This document shows, piece by piece, positions 13,462 to 27,290 of a stretch of 64,000 bases of DNA; positions within the stretch are counted from its first letter, which is position 1; every line of letters begins with the position of its first letter. Location of the stretch: the NCBI RefSeq assembly GCF_023343835.1, contig NC_064435.1:37968603-38032602 (forward strand), written 5' to 3'. The position numbers and the translations under genes are program-made. Under the pieces are notes generated by a model, which worked only from the letters and a program-made list of their open reading frames with translations, searched no databases and was not told where the DNA came from. Origin of the DNA: Lagopus muta. Lineage: Eukaryota; Chordata; Aves; Galliformes; Phasianidae.

Positions 13462-16400
13462 TGATAAAGGATGAGCAAAGTTATTGAGAATTAAGAGAAA
13501 TAATGGGAGGTTGGTTGAGAACTAGCTAAAAGAAAGCAATTGTTAATAAAACATGAAATGAAGCTGTAGAAATCCTTGTCACGAGACGTCGAGAGTGAAA
13601 AAGTTCACATGGGCACAAAAAGGAACTCCTAACAGAGTGAACGAGTGCTTTGAGGGCTATTAGGTCCATCCAAATCAGGATGTCCCCAAATCCCAAACAG
13701 TAGTACTTTCCCCAATTACTCTGCACTTGCCCTTCCTCATAGGCTGTTATTGGCTGATGCTGGGTGGGCTCTGAGTCTGAATGCTGAGACCACAATTGTG
13801 CTGTGCTGAGAGCTCAAGGGAAACTGTCCTAGGAGCCATAGCTGGCTGGCTGTGACCTTGTGTAGATCCACTAGTTACGTCATCTTTTGACGTGTAAGTG
13901 GTCATTGTCCTTGGTTTAATTATTAAGACATTTTGTGATTTTGTTTTGGTCAGATGTTTTGTTGTGCTACCCCAAACAGATTTTTTGGTGAATATGTATT
14001 ACCAAATTTATACAGTGTTTCTAGCAAGAATTTGATTGTCTACTGCCATGGTATCTGTCTGTCTCTTTCTTCCCTGGAAGTAGAGATGCTTTTATGCATA
14101 ATAGTAGGTTTTTTCTTCTCCAACAGCTCTCTTTAGTGACTTTTAGTAGCTGCTTATATGATGGTCATACACAGATGTTTTGCATCTCTGCTACTTCCAA
14201 GTAATGAATCATTAGCCTCTAAGTGCGATACTCTGTCCTTTGCTGTTACTTTTCATCCCATTTCTGTCGCAGCTGTCCTTAAGATTTGGCACAGCTTTTC
14301 TTGTGGGTTGTTTCAGACTGCACAATACTTCTAGTACCTCTTAGGTTTGTATTTTACACAAATTTTGGTAGTGCTCGTGTGAAGTTGTAACAAGAAATAT
14401 AAAGGAAAATGTTGGATCAGGAAAGACAGACAAGCAGTCTTGGCAGAACTCCATGAATAACATCCTTCCACCTTTCAGAAAGAAAACTGTTTTCATCTCC
14501 TCTTGATCTTCTGCTTTTCCTGCTTTGCAATTCTGGAACTGGCCCTTCTCCTCTCGGTTCAGCAAACTGCTTCTCAGGTGGTGGTATATCAGATATCTGA
14601 CTGAGTTGGACTTGAGCTGTTGTGCTTCCTTTCTATAAAGAATATTTTGTCATGTTGAAGGAAAGTTGGATGTTTGACATGGTTTCAGCTTTTAAAAATC
14701 ATGTTATATTTTATTGTTGGTTTTTTTTTTTTTCTCTTTACCTTCATGTTTTCATTCTTTCTTCCAAAATGTGATCCAAGAAAGAAGCTGCGCTATCATC
14801 AGATACAGTGTGGCCAGATAACTTTTTTCCACCTTTCCTCAATGCTGAAATGAGACAGAAACTTTTCGGATTTAATGATGTTCTGAGGCTCTCTCATCTT
14901 ATCACGTGGCAGTGTTGCTTCCAGTTAAATCAGATGATAGTCCTGAAATGTGGGAGGCAGTGCTGTGTTGGTATGCTAGATTTCACTTAATTCATCTTTC
15001 AGAAGCCCCTGTGCCCATCTCTGAGGTTGGCATAACCCCTGAAGCAGAGGACTGTAAGATTCTCTCTTGTTTTCCCTGTAGTGGAAGTGGCAAGTTGAAA
15101 CAGTTGCTGTTGCTTCTCCTTGGTGTTAGTAATGGCTGTGGATGTTCGGCAAGCTTAGTTTCGGCAACGTTCATTCAGGGAAGATGCCTGCAGTGGCAGG
15201 GATTCAGCCACTAGTGCCACTTGTCATCCCTGCTGAGGCCAGGCACCTTGCTGGGTTGTGGTGCCCCATCAATCCTCTGTGCTCCATCTGCTGCCCAGGG
15301 GTAGGGGCCTTCACGCCTGCGGGGTCGGGATGCTGCCAAAACTGCTCATTTAGTAGGTAGTAAAACTTCTGCTGTTCCTGATGTCAAGCTGCCGCACAGA
15401 ACCTGTAGGTGCGGTTTCGTGGTGATCCTCAGCAAGAGCTGCAGGAATCCTAGTCAGAGATGGAATCCTTTACCTGAGAGGCTGTTCTCGCCTCTTCCCC
15501 CATACTGTCAGTAAGCCCCCTCCAAAGGGGGGCTGCATGGAAACGAACTGCTTTTTTCTGCAATTCATTGGACTGCCTTAACTCTCTGTCCCAGTACTCT
15601 GTGTGGTCAGACGAGCACCAGTTTGAGAAGGGAAGGGAGGTAGGAGGGAGTACCATTGAACTGTTTTGGTGTGCAGGCCTGTTCAAAATTGCAGAGGTCT
15701 GTCAGCCCGTTCCACTCAGCGGGAAAGCTGTACAGACATTTGTCTGTCTCAGTCCCCTGGCTATCGCTTTGGAAGCAGCACAGGAGCTGTTATCCCTGCC
15801 TTAGGGCTGCTGGGGCTCTCCTGAGCTTGGTGTTGATGGCCTGTGGCCGCAAGCCCATGGCTGACCTGCAGCATGCACTGGGGAACATGTCCTCTGCCCA
15901 CAGCTGCCCCAGGGACCAAGGTGCTCGTCTCTGTGCAGTCACCTATAATTCTGCTGCTTGGCTTTGGAGACTGAGTCCAGAGAGGGGAAGGTAACTGCTG
16001 AGGCTGTTTGCCAAGCCAGATATCAAATCTGGTGAGGAATCAGGACTTGAGGTTAACTGCCAGCAATTATCTCTGAGTGATTCTTTAGTGTCTTGTTTTC
16101 AATTGAAAAAAAGGAAAAATGAGGTCTCACAGTGCTGGCTCCTACGGCCTTGCAATTCAAGGGAAGTAGCAGCTCTCATCTTTGTGAGTTCAGCCTCTTG
16201 CTACTAAACCCCAAAGTTTTTGTGACAGCTGATGTAATGAGGAGACTGAAATACAAACCTCTGGTGTTCCAAGCTCCCGTTCGGGATGCAGACTCCTGAA
16301 AGCACTTCCTTGCTTTGCTAAGGAAAGCGTTTCAAAAAGGGATGCGCTTAAGTCATCAAACCCTTCTGCCTGTTTCTGTCAGCAGTGAGCTGTTCCTTAG

Positions 16401-18551
16401 CCGCTCCTTCCCGTAGCCCTTTCTGGCCACTTTGTGTTCATCCTGCCAGCAGATGTTGTCCCCCAGCACCCAGCAGCCTGGCCAGGCAAGGAGAGCCATG
16501 TGTTTGGGATGAAGGAGGAAGATTTTCATCACCAGGGGTCAGAAATAAGCTTCTCGTGTGTGGTCGATAATACGTAGCACGCGTGGTTTAGTAAGATGAG
16601 CTTCCAGCTCTCTCTGCAGGAGAAAGGGATGCATACCTTTCATTAACTTCTGCAGATTTCTACGATCTGATAGGAGACGGGAAAGAAATTTAATTTCTAC
16701 AGCCAAGTCTCTGTGTGTTACTTTCTCATGTGTTGCTGATGACGGAAAGCTTGGGCGGGTGCCGTGCTGTCAGACTGGATTACCCAGCACTCGCTGTCAG
16801 GAGTCACACTCCATGCTTGCAAGCGCGGCTTTCCTTTTTCCTGAAGGACTGCAGGTTTGTGTGGGTACAAACAGTGGTGGCATGGGCACAAGTCCTCTGC
16901 TATTCAGATTTGTGTGTGCAGAGCACTGTGAAATTTGTAGTTGCAATGTTATCTGTTAAGAGTAGAGTAAATCCTACTAAAGCAAGCAGTGTAAATTACA
17001 CCAGCTGTACTTCAGATAAGTCTCCCTGCTGTTGTGTGCAATTAGACAGAGCTTTTTAGAGGATTAATAGTTATTATATTATAAGAGATTGGACTATGGT
17101 AGGAAATGAGGCTTCCACTGAAAATTTTCTTTAAGCATCCAAATGCAAAGATCCCTTATTAAAATGTATCTAGCTGTTTAGCTTTTCTTAGCAGAAGGTT
17201 CATAGGTCATAGAAACAAGTGCTGTATGAAATTTCAAACCCAATGGTCACCTGCTTTTAAAGAAAAACAGAAGTAGTAGCTCATTTCAGAAAGCAACAAG
17301 TTACTTAACTTCTGTGTTGTGCTGTCATTATATGCCTCTGCTCATTTGCATCCATCTGTATGCTATACTGTTTGGATTATTCTTTTGTTAATTTTATTTT
17401 GAGCTGCAGAAGCCAGCACGGGCACCTTAGGATTTCATTGGCTTGCTTTCTGGACACTTTTTTTCTGAGAAAAGATGGTCATACCAAGACTGTGAATAAC
17501 CCTCTCTGTGTTCAGATCTGTCAGACAGTGAGCATTGCCTTGCATTTTAGCTTTGCTTCCTTGCCTCTGCCTCACTTCACTTTGCTTTTTAGGCCCCCCT
17601 TTCCTCTTCACATTGTTCACTGTTTTGTTTCATTTTTTTAACCAACTTGTCATCTGCCAAATAAAGAGTACGGAAGAGATTATTTCCTTATAATTGTTCC
17701 TTATCCACCTATAATTTGCTTTCCCTTCCTTACTCTATTTTGCGCCTATCTCCTGATCTTCTCACCTTCGTCCCTCTCCCTCCTCCCTTCACAGTCTTTG
17801 GTTTTGGAAAGATCTGGGAGATGTGGTTGTATGCCAGACGGGCTTGGTTATTACTTACATAGGGAAACTTCATCCTGTCCAACAAGTAAGCTATTCGTAG
17901 CCTTGAGGGATATATCTAAAGGGCACAGAGTTTCCACTCAAAATTTAAGTAGATTAGATTGTGTGTACATATTTGTTGTGACTTGGCAGGTGTCCCAGTG
18001 CCTGAGGTCTTAGAACATATACTTTGCTATACTCGAGGCAAGCTGAACTGCATGTTTCAAGAGACGTTCTGGAGCAGTGGGAGGCTGCAAGGAGTTCACA
18101 AAGGTGTTATCCTCTCTAGATCTTACGCAACAGGAATCCTGACTGCTGTTCTGTCTAGTCCCGTAATTTATCTTGGTATTAACTTCTATCAGATGCTTCA
18201 AGGGGTGGAATAACCGTAAGACAGAGAGGATAAAATCCTCTTTCAACTCTCTGCTGTTCTGGATTCTGTTCTGGAAGAAGAGGGCTGCTATTATTTTTTC
18301 TGAAGCCCTCTTAAAATCACGATACCATTCTGATGATCGCATTAGAGATGAGTGTTGTCTGCATAGCTGTATGCCACCTACTGGCACTGCATCTCACAGG
18401 CTAATTGCTGTTAAAAACAAAGTATTTGTGCTTATTAGTTGGAAATTTGCTACGCTGTGGTGTTACTGAGTATCTCTCACTGCTGTGAGAACAGCTGAAA
18501 CTGCGTCATCAAGTTAGTCTACTGTTAATTATTTTAATAGTATTCACTCGT

Positions 18552-18618
18552 GTTGTTGGTTTGTTGCTGTTTATTTGTTTGGTTTGTTTATTTGTTGTTG
18601 CTTTTGTTTTATTTTTTT
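18552..18618. repeat. TTTG/TTG-rich low-complexity tract
   Basis: Irregular repeats of TTTG, TTG and TTTA make up this 65-base stretch. It is simple sequence with no coding potential. Confidence 0.85.
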
Positions 18619-21600
18619 AAGTGTAGTCCTGAAATTCAGGTGCTGCAGACACGCTGGAGGGAACTGTGAGGTTAAAGCAGTTGTATTTTATGAAATTGTT
18701 TGGTATGGCGCTTTTCCTTATAAGGTCCAATGACCAGTTGTTTTGATTATTTAGAAGGGAAAAATTCCATGAGAACTGTTACTGAAAATGACTAACTTGG
18801 CATTAGTAATCTGTCATTCTCTTACAGCATTTGATGCAACACTGAAGTTAATAAAGATTGCTGAAATATCAGCAGCAGAAGCGCTGAAATATCTGAGCTG
18901 AAGCGCTCAGATGTTTTCAAATTCATATTCGTATGTGAACTGCTTATTACATTTTCTTGTAAATCACTAGTAGTATCTGTAAATAAATATGGTCTTTGTT
19001 TGTGGTGGTGTGATCTCAACATCCAGGCCTTTGTAAATAAAGAGTAGCCTGGATATCTAAGAGAAAAGTCAAACAGTTGTTTCATAGTGCAGGGTGACCT
19101 AAAGGCAGCTCGGAGCTGGAGAGGTTCCTAGGTTTTTCTGTTAGAGAGGTGAAATCTCTGCAGAATGATGGTAGCACTGTGCTGGAGAATCTGCAGGAGC
19201 CCAGTGGGATTGTCAGGTCAGGTTGCATGGGGAAGGGATCCTTGACAGAGAGGTGGTGTGGATTTATTTAAGCGGTTTTGTTTCTTTATTTAAGCAAGGG
19301 TTGGAAGCTAATAAAAATGCACTAGCAGATAGGCAGCACATATGGGCCCCTTTTGCTTGAAGTTACAGAGAAGCATGAGAGAGACACTACTAGGATTTAC
19401 CTGATTTGAAATGTACATCTACCTTACTCGTGCTTTGGGAAGAAATGCTTAAAAACAGCCGCCCAAACACATTTCTGCTGTCTGTTAGAGCAGGCTCTTA
19501 GAGGATGAGGAATGATCTGCTTTTACCTTCTGTATGTTGAAATTTACCCTAACAAGCAGAAAGTTGCATGAAAAAAATTACTGCGTTTCTTTTACTTCTG
19601 TTAGGCTTTTCTAAGTACAGAAACATAGGATTCACTCAAGCAAATAATGGGTAGAATTGTCCCTTTTGTAAACCTTATAACAGAGGTAGTGAGAAAGCTT
19701 TTGTGATCAACAGTCTAGACACCCTATTTACTATGGTTTTGTCTACAGTAGGCTGCTACTTTGAACGTGTTAGTTCTTCTCATGGCATCGAGTGTCCGTG
19801 CTGAACTGAATTCTGCAGGTTGTGTCAGAAAAAGGCTGCTTGCTGCAGTAAGGGCAGGAAATGCACATTGCAGTCAGTTAGATTCCTCTCTAAGGTGTCT
19901 TTGAGTTACTGCCTTATAATATGCTAGTTTGTTCTCTGTACCGTATTTCTTCCCACCTGGCTCCCTACCCATGTCCTTCTTTACTCCAGGACCATCCTGA
20001 TTAGTGGTAAATGCTTTATATGTGTTGGCACTTACGATAAAGACTATGAAGAGGTTGGTTGTGGTGATTTATTAGTTACGAAGGGTCTACATTGTCTCTG
20101 GAATTGTGTGGCCTCTCATTTGTTCATGTCTGACGCTACTCAGATGACAGTCATTGCGGGACGTACAGATACAGGCCAGTGCCCACAGAAATGAAAGCCA
20201 AAGGGCGCACCTGGAGGTGTCCTCAGGGATGAATCAATAAAAAAGGCTGTAATGGATCTGTCAATTGACAAGGAAACATAACGAGGTTCTTGCTCAGTGC
20301 CCTCACAAGTTCTTTGGGCTGGGGTTCTGCCCGTGACATTGCCACCAAATCCAGGAGTGACGTATTTATTTTTTTTCCCGGATGGTGCACAGTGCCACAG
20401 CAGAGGCTTGAGGCAGCCAGGTAAAAGCCCAGCAGTAAAGGTCAGTAGCCTCACCTATGCCATACTGTCCAGCCTGGCCTGGGCTTGCTGGAAGCACTGA
20501 CTCATCAGATGCGAGCAATACCCAAGAAACAACCACAGGATCCCGCAGAGACTGGAGGAGGAAGCCGATCCAGTAAGTACTGCATGCCCAATTGCACAAT
20601 AATTTCACAGTAGGGTTTGAACTACTTTTTCTGGAGTGGAGAGCTCTGGCTCAGGTAGCGGCCTTCCATTTGCAGTTCCACTCGGCAGTTCTCAAACGCA
20701 GGTCAGGCATGTCTTTATTTATTAGCCGTGGGTTCCTCACCCACACATACGTGCTCTCACTCCCTGGCCCCCTCCAATCTTCTGTGCTCCAGCTGTGATT
20801 CCTACGTGTCTTTGCTTCTCTTATCCTCTCACCTGAAGAATAACAGCTTTACTATTGGTACTCCTTTCCCATCTCAAATTATTTTATGTCGAACACAGTA
20901 AATTCCATGCAGCCCTCACTCAGCTCACCTTGCCTAATTACCAGCCCTGGTTTGCTGAAGCACTACTTGGAAACTTTATTGTCAGTTTCCTTGTACCTCC
21001 TTCTTCTCCTTCCCCTTGTTATCTTTGTTTCCTACCCTCTGTGTAAGAGACCCACCCCATAATGAAGGTCTCTTTGCCACCCAAGTCTCTGCAGCCCATC
21101 CCATAGTTCCCTGCCCTGTTTGGGAAGCCTGGAGATCTCTAGAAGGACTGGAGAGGTGGCCCTGCTCTTGATGCTGATCTCAGGAGCTCATGGCTCTCTC
21201 TCTGCTTGCGTAGGGGAGCTGGGATGCTGTGGGGAGGGTTCATGGCTACACACAGCAAGGAGCAAATACTTCCCCACTGAGCTAGAGCCATGGCACAGCT
21301 CTCATTCCTGCTCCCTGGAATCGCAGCTTCTCGCCTGGGTGGAAGGAGAGAGGGTTCAGAGACTGGAGGGAAGTGGTTGTTTGGGGCAGGCACAGATGCA
21401 GTGGATGGATGATGTTACATGTGACTCTGTGTTTCCCCCTCCTGGCTGCACCCCTCACCTCAGTACTCCTCAGTGTCATCTGTGACAAATCTGCACTGTT
21501 GACATGGGATTTATTAGCATTCTCTCTTCAGTACCAGACATCACAAATAGAAGAGTTCTTGATCACACTTCTTGATGCTTATGCATTTTTCACACTGTGT

Positions 21601-23579
21601 GATTTTCTTTCTCCTGCCCCTTCCATCAACCGAAAGAGCATCCCCCTCCTAAATCTGTGTTTAAAGCAGCTCACTTCTTTGCTGTGCCAGGTCCCGGACA
21701 TGAGTTGCACTTTTCTGCCTCCTCTCTCAGCTGATCTGATCTCCTCTTGTTTCCTCCTCGCTAATCGCAGCCTTCCCCAGCTTTGGTTATGCTGCCCCCC
21801 TGCTCCAGACCTTAGTCATGCTCAGAGTGTTTATAAATCCGAATGCAGCCTCAAATATAAAGCCGTGCTGTTGCTGAGCTTTGTTAGCATGCTCAATCTC
21901 TGCTGAGGGCGAAGCACTCAAGGAATTTCAAACTGCTTTGCTTTCCTAAAACTTTATTTAGTGTAGTGGACTTGTGTATATGTAACTACTAGTACAGATT
22001 TGTCTTAATTTTGCAGCGTGCTTTACAGTAACTTGTAGGAGCCACAATGAATGTGTGGGGGGAGGTTTAATACAAATGTTGCAAGGTAAAGGAGTTCCTT
22101 TTTTTTTCTTTCCTTTTTTTTCTTACCCCCTTCCTTCTAGGATATACTCACCTAATCGTCCTGGATGATGCTTTTCAGTAGGCAGCCTTACAGTGTGTTA
22201 TCTCAGCTTACCTGTGTCTGTAGAAATGAAGCCCTTCCATCTCCCAGGGAGTGGTATCCTTCAGCATAAGGACAGCTAGTTGCACATGTGTGCAATTACA
22301 AATGTAATGCCCAATGTTTTTTTGCTTGTTTTTTTTTTGTTTTTGTTTTGTTTTAAATACAACCAAAACCCTTTGTTTTCAAATAACTATCCAACAGAGT
22401 CTGACGACTTTGAGTTTGGAAACAGTAGTGAGCCGCTTACTCCATCACGTATGTCCCAGAAAAACCTAAAGCAGCGTATATAGTATGTGGAAGCAATTTG
22501 GAAAGCATCTTGCAGTTTTGAACAGAACGTGGTGAAAAGAAATGTTGGGGGAGAAGAATTTGAATGTGGTTGAGGGAGGAAGCTAGTTAGCATTATTAAA
22601 GCAGTTTGTAATGAGTGGGGTGTGTAGTAACTTCTTTTATTTTTTTCTGATTTCTCTTAGCACATAAAAAGCTGCAGCCCGTATGAAGAGGGGAATTATT
22701 AGCTAAAAGATAGCCGTCAGATTTCAGAAGATAAATGAAAGGTGGATCTGAACCTTGAAATTGTCAGCTCAGCAGGAGATTGCAAAGGCAGAGTGGTGAA
22801 AGGAGGGTCTCCTGCAGAACTCCCAAGAAGATTGAAATGGATTGTGGAATTCTGGAAGGGGACAAGAAACGGGCAATACAAAGGTGCTAAACATAAACAG
22901 TTATAACACAACACTGGTCATGTGCTTCACCTCTACCTCCAACACCCAGCAATACATAGAGATGTTCCATGTTAAGACCACTTTGTTAGCTGATTTAATT
23001 AGAAGTATTTTCTGACAGTATTTGGGATCTTGTGTGTGTCATCTAGAGGAGCACTCCTTGCAGTACCTACTTTGTTTTTAAGGTCTTTTTTTGTTTTCCT
23101 TTGAAAAAGCAGCATCATCTATATCAGTAAATAAATCCCTTTTCTGAGTACCTGTCTGAAACATGAACTGAATACATGACCAATGTAAAAGTTATCCCTT
23201 CACATTTTAAAAATAAAATTAAACTAAAACCTTTATGATTGCACATTTTTCTCTAATCTACAGCTACTTTCCCACAGCAGGAAAGGAGCTCAAGCATCTC
23301 GTTGGAGAGCACATTAGAGGAATGCACTCTCTGGGGCTCACAAAAGAACATCTCCGTGTTTCCATCTGCCCTCCAGGATTTTTTTCCCATAATGTGCATG
23401 AAATATTGCTGCATACCATGCAGTCATGAGACTGTTTTTATTCCATCCTTTTTGTCACCATCTTCCTTCCACCTTTCTGTTGGCAGTTGTTCAAGGCAAA
23501 GTCTTGCATATGTTTTTCTCCCATCACTTAATGTAGGTTTGGAAATCAGGGAGGCAGTGTCTAAACTGTGTTGCTTAAA

Positions 23580-23607
23580 AAAAACCAACAACAACAACAA
23601 CAAAAAA
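23580..23607. repeat. (AAC)n microsatellite
   Basis: Several consecutive CAA/AAC units are flanked by short A-runs. It is a small microsatellite in presumed intron. Confidence 0.85.
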
Positions 23608-26214
23608 ACCCTCTGCACTTGTCTTAAACTGTGGAGAACAAACATGACAGATCTTTCATCATAGACCACTCAGTATTGATAGTGGTGAATGCTTACTGTG
23701 ATCAGCCATGTCTAGCAGAATGTGAAGGAATGTGCTTGTCTTAAGCCTGCGTGTTTTGAGAGGTGGAGACAGAGCAGGGCAACAGGGATGTGTCTCACCA
23801 CCTGTCTCTGTGCCAGTGAGGAACCCTGTCCCTGTACGTGACCTGCTGTGCATTGACATGACGTGGAACAACTTCCTTGTGCTGCAGGGAGCCTTACTGG
23901 CTTGGCTGCCCTGCCAGTAATGAGCCAATTATCTAATGATTAATGGTAAAGCTGTTTGGTGGCTATGTGCTGATGGCACTTCATCAGGCTGATAGGAGCT
24001 CCCAGATTAGTTTGCTGTTGCTGCAGCTCCAGGGTAGACTTTATATGGACCTGGGGAACTTCTCCCTTTGTTACTTGAAATTTGTAGCTGCTGCCAACCA
24101 CCTGATTCTAAAATCATACTAACCTGCTTGGCTTCATTTCCTCTCACTGCTTTCAGTGATCTGGGTCTACATTATGCTTTTTTTCTTTTTTTTTTTTTTT
24201 AATTATTTACTAACTTGACATCAAATCTCAAAATCCTTATCAATTCACATGTGCCCCCAAAATACACAGCATGACAAACTGAATGTGCTGCTCAGTGCAC
24301 TGAATGGGAAGCAGGAATAAATGCAGAGCTACATCCTTGTCTCATTAACAAGGATGCTCTCTTCACAAAACAGCAGGCAAGCACTGTAAATTCTGCATAA
24401 TCAGAGTAAGCTGGTTGTGTATATGCTAGTGTCACTGCTTAGACAAAGCTAGTATGGAGAGACCAAATCAAACTTACCTTCAGTGCCTGAGCTGGGGGTT
24501 CTGAAGGGCTCACTGATGGCAGGTTGCTGTAGGCAACTGACCAATTTGGAGAGAGATCTGCATTGTTGCTTCAAATTTTCCCTTGTTCTATGTTGTCTTA
24601 AATCACTCACATATACATGATAATTGAGTACATAAAACAGCAGAACTCATCGTATCTCTCAGAATGTGTTATTTTCATCCTAAGCATTTTGCATCTTCAG
24701 TTACTCTTCCTTAAGCCTTTTGTGTTTTATCTCATAAGGTTTTGTGATACGATCATCCAACATCAGAGCTATAGCGGTAGTAGCAAGGCCATCTTGACTA
24801 AATGTAAGTGACACTTCATTTAATGTAAAGTTACAGTAATCCATGAAGTTATTTTCTTTTCAGATAGAGCAGTGGTTCCTCAATTGTAAGGCATCTTGGA
24901 GGATTTGCAGCTTGCAAATTGCACACTCTTTGTTAGTTTTCATCTTTTTTTGGGGCTGGGATAAATGAAGCAGAGGGGTCAAGGCAGACATGATCAAGGT
25001 TTTTATTGAAATAGCACTAATAAGTAATACATCTAAGGTTATATTTAAAAAACAAAACAACAGAAAAAAAACGCTAACAAAAAAAAAACCTGACAGTGCT
25101 AAACCTTCTCACAGTTTTCAGCCCCAGGCAATGTTGTTCAGGACAGGGCTTCAGTGTTCTTTGGACTGCTGCATAGTTAACACGTGAACTCAAGATGGGA
25201 CAAAAGTACAAAAGTACTGGGAAGACCACTTTTCCTCCCAGTTACTTTATTTATGTTTGTCGTGAGTTGTCTATTTGTCCCAAGTGTAAATTTCCTAACC
25301 ATCATCATAGGTCTTGTGCTATTGCTGCCACTTTATTGTTTATGTGGCACCAAGATTTTTCACACTCTTTCTCCCACAGGTTTGTCCCTCTTATTTGAGC
25401 TTGTGTTGGTGAGATGGGTATTGCCTTTTTTCTCCTTCCCACCAGGCAAAAAATTATGCCACAACAGAGGATTTCTCCAAGCCCGAGGGATGAATCAATG
25501 ATTGGATTTCTGTAGTCCTATGTTTTCTTTCCATGATTTTTTTTTAATAGGCTTTGCTATTTAAAACCTGCCCCTGCCTTCTAGCACCCTGTTAACATCT
25601 CCAGCAGGGCCAGCTCCTTTGTGCTGTCTGCCTAGCAGACCTTCAGGTGAAATTGCTGAACTCTTCCATGAGTTTTACGTTTTCAGCTTAAATGATGGGC
25701 ACAGTACAAAGTAGTGTGAGTAGTAGCTGCTTTTTTTTCTGTGCTGTTCCAGTGCTGACTATCCCTCTCTGGCTAAACTGCACAAGATTATAAATAATAA
25801 ACATGAGTGGAGTTTATCTTCTGTTCACCAATATCCTTGTGAATTCCACCTTGCAGGCCAAGCTCCAGTAACTTTTTTACGTAACAGATAACTGAAACTG
25901 TTAAAAATACCATGTGTTACGTTTCAAGGTACATGACTGTCTCAAGGAGTAAAGCTTTTAACTTTCTATCTTATCTGGTTGTGTTCTGCAGCTTAATTGT
26001 GATGTTGAAGTTACACATTCTGGAGTATGCAGGTTTAGAAAAAAGTTCTGAAATGTAAGTATGTAGAACACGGTTTTGGAGGTGGTCCAGGCAGACCTGC
26101 AGCAGGCAAACGTGAGATTTCCATCAGTTAATTTTGGTAGAAGCTGTAATTAAGCGTAGAATTGACGGTGACCATGATTGTCCTGGAAGAGTCAGAGTGA
26201 TGTTTTCAAGAGGG

Positions 26215-27290
26215 AATGCCCGTAGGTCTTTGCACAGATGAATGACAGACTAGAAGGTGGGATCAAAGGGTAGAAGTGAAAAGAAAATTCTCTATTACAG
26301 GTGTTTGTCAGTTACGTTCCACAGAGGTCTGTGCTGTTCCTTGCTTTCATAAATGATATAAGTAAGGGATGAGCAAGTGGATTAGCCTGTTTGCTGTGAA
26401 GAAGGGAAGCATCCGTAAAGAACAGTAGGAGGAGATTGAAAGTTCTGAAGACTGAAACAAAATGAGAGATGAAATTCAATATAGATAAATGAGGATAACT
26501 GAGGAGCAGATACAAGAGTTTGATCTCATCATTACCACAGAGGTTTGAGACATGGGGATGATTCTGAGTCATTGACTCATTGATCACCAAAGCACAACTC
26601 AAATGATAGGAGATATTAGGAAAAAGAGAGTAAAAGGGAAAATGTCATTATGAGAGTATATAAATTAGTGAGAACTATTGGTATTGGGTGGATGGCTGGA
26701 CTGGATGATCTTGTGGGTTTTTTCCAACCTTGATGATTCTATGAAATCCATGGTCCAGTCGTATCCTGAGTGCTGTGTTCACTTTTGCTACCTTCATCTC
26801 AGAATTTATTAGAACTGGGAGAGGCTCAGAGAAGGATAATAGGGATGATGAGATGCATGGGGTTGCTATCAAATGAAGAATTCTTATGGAAACTGGGTTT
26901 TTGTTTTGGGAAAGCAATGACTTGAGGACAACATCCTGAAAATTTGCAAAATCAGATATCTGCAGAGGAAGGAAGAGGACTGGCCACTACCTTTTAGAAC
27001 AAGAACATACCAAGCTAAGAGAGAAGACAACTTCTAAGCCTTTGAAAGTAAGAGCATCTCCATAAAATTGGTAGTGGAGAGACATGTGAGATGATATCTC
27101 CCACTGTTTAGCACCAGTGCAGTGGGTATTAAAAATGGATATGGTTTCTAAGGGGAGACCGAAAAACTGAAATATTGCTTGGAAGGACAACGTACTAAAA
27201 GTTGCTAAATTAACAGAAATCATGTTCAGGAAGCTCTTGGCATCAAGGTAGTTGGAAGTCAGAGGAGTGTTGGTGGGAGATATCACAGAT
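26215..27290 (+). mobile_element. Old L3/CR1-like LINE reverse-transcriptase relic, interrupted
   Basis: Degraded plus-strand LINE sequence. Around 26305-26360 the remains of the reverse-transcriptase segment that follows the catalytic domain of L3/CR1 elements can be seen (GTTCCACAGAGGTCTGTGCT and the part encoding a worn LFxxFxNDI-like motif). From about 26750 the segment equivalent to the 'hLEYCvQfW' region continues (TGTGTTCACTTTTGCTACC, then AGAACTGGGAGAGGCTCAGAG), and 26950-27060 matches the late 3' part of L3. It is interrupted by many stops and indels, so it is ancient and inactive. A younger CR1 tail sits inside it at about 26680-26746. Confidence 0.72.
26680..26746 (+). mobile_element. 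Short CR1 3' tail nested in the older LINE
   Basis: The block GGACTGGATGATCTTGTGGG, followed by TTTTCCAACCTTGATGATTCTATG, is the canonical CR1 3' terminus with its ATTCTATG-type end. It lies between two halves of an older LINE that would otherwise be contiguous, which suggests a very short, 5'-truncated insertion. No clear target-site duplication was found, as is usual for CR1. Confidence 0.8.

Larger units (their letters stand above)
13462..26214 (+). other. PLAG1: Non-coding DNA, probable PLAG1 intron (middle part)
   Basis: No gene is recognisable. The stretch alternates AT-rich and moderately GC-rich blocks (roughly 15.0-16.6 kb and 20.1-21.9 kb are richer in GC). Open frames of up to 177 codons occur, for example 21373-21906, but they show no motif, no family resemblance and no credible splice sites. 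Low-complexity sequence includes a TTTG-rich block (18552-18618), a T-rich run near 24180 and an AAC repeat (23588-23604). Confidence 0.55.

Noticed and set aside
21373..21906. 177-codon open frame on the plus strand
   Set aside because: Leucine/serine/cysteine-rich text typical of translated pyrimidine-rich DNA, no domain and no splice context.
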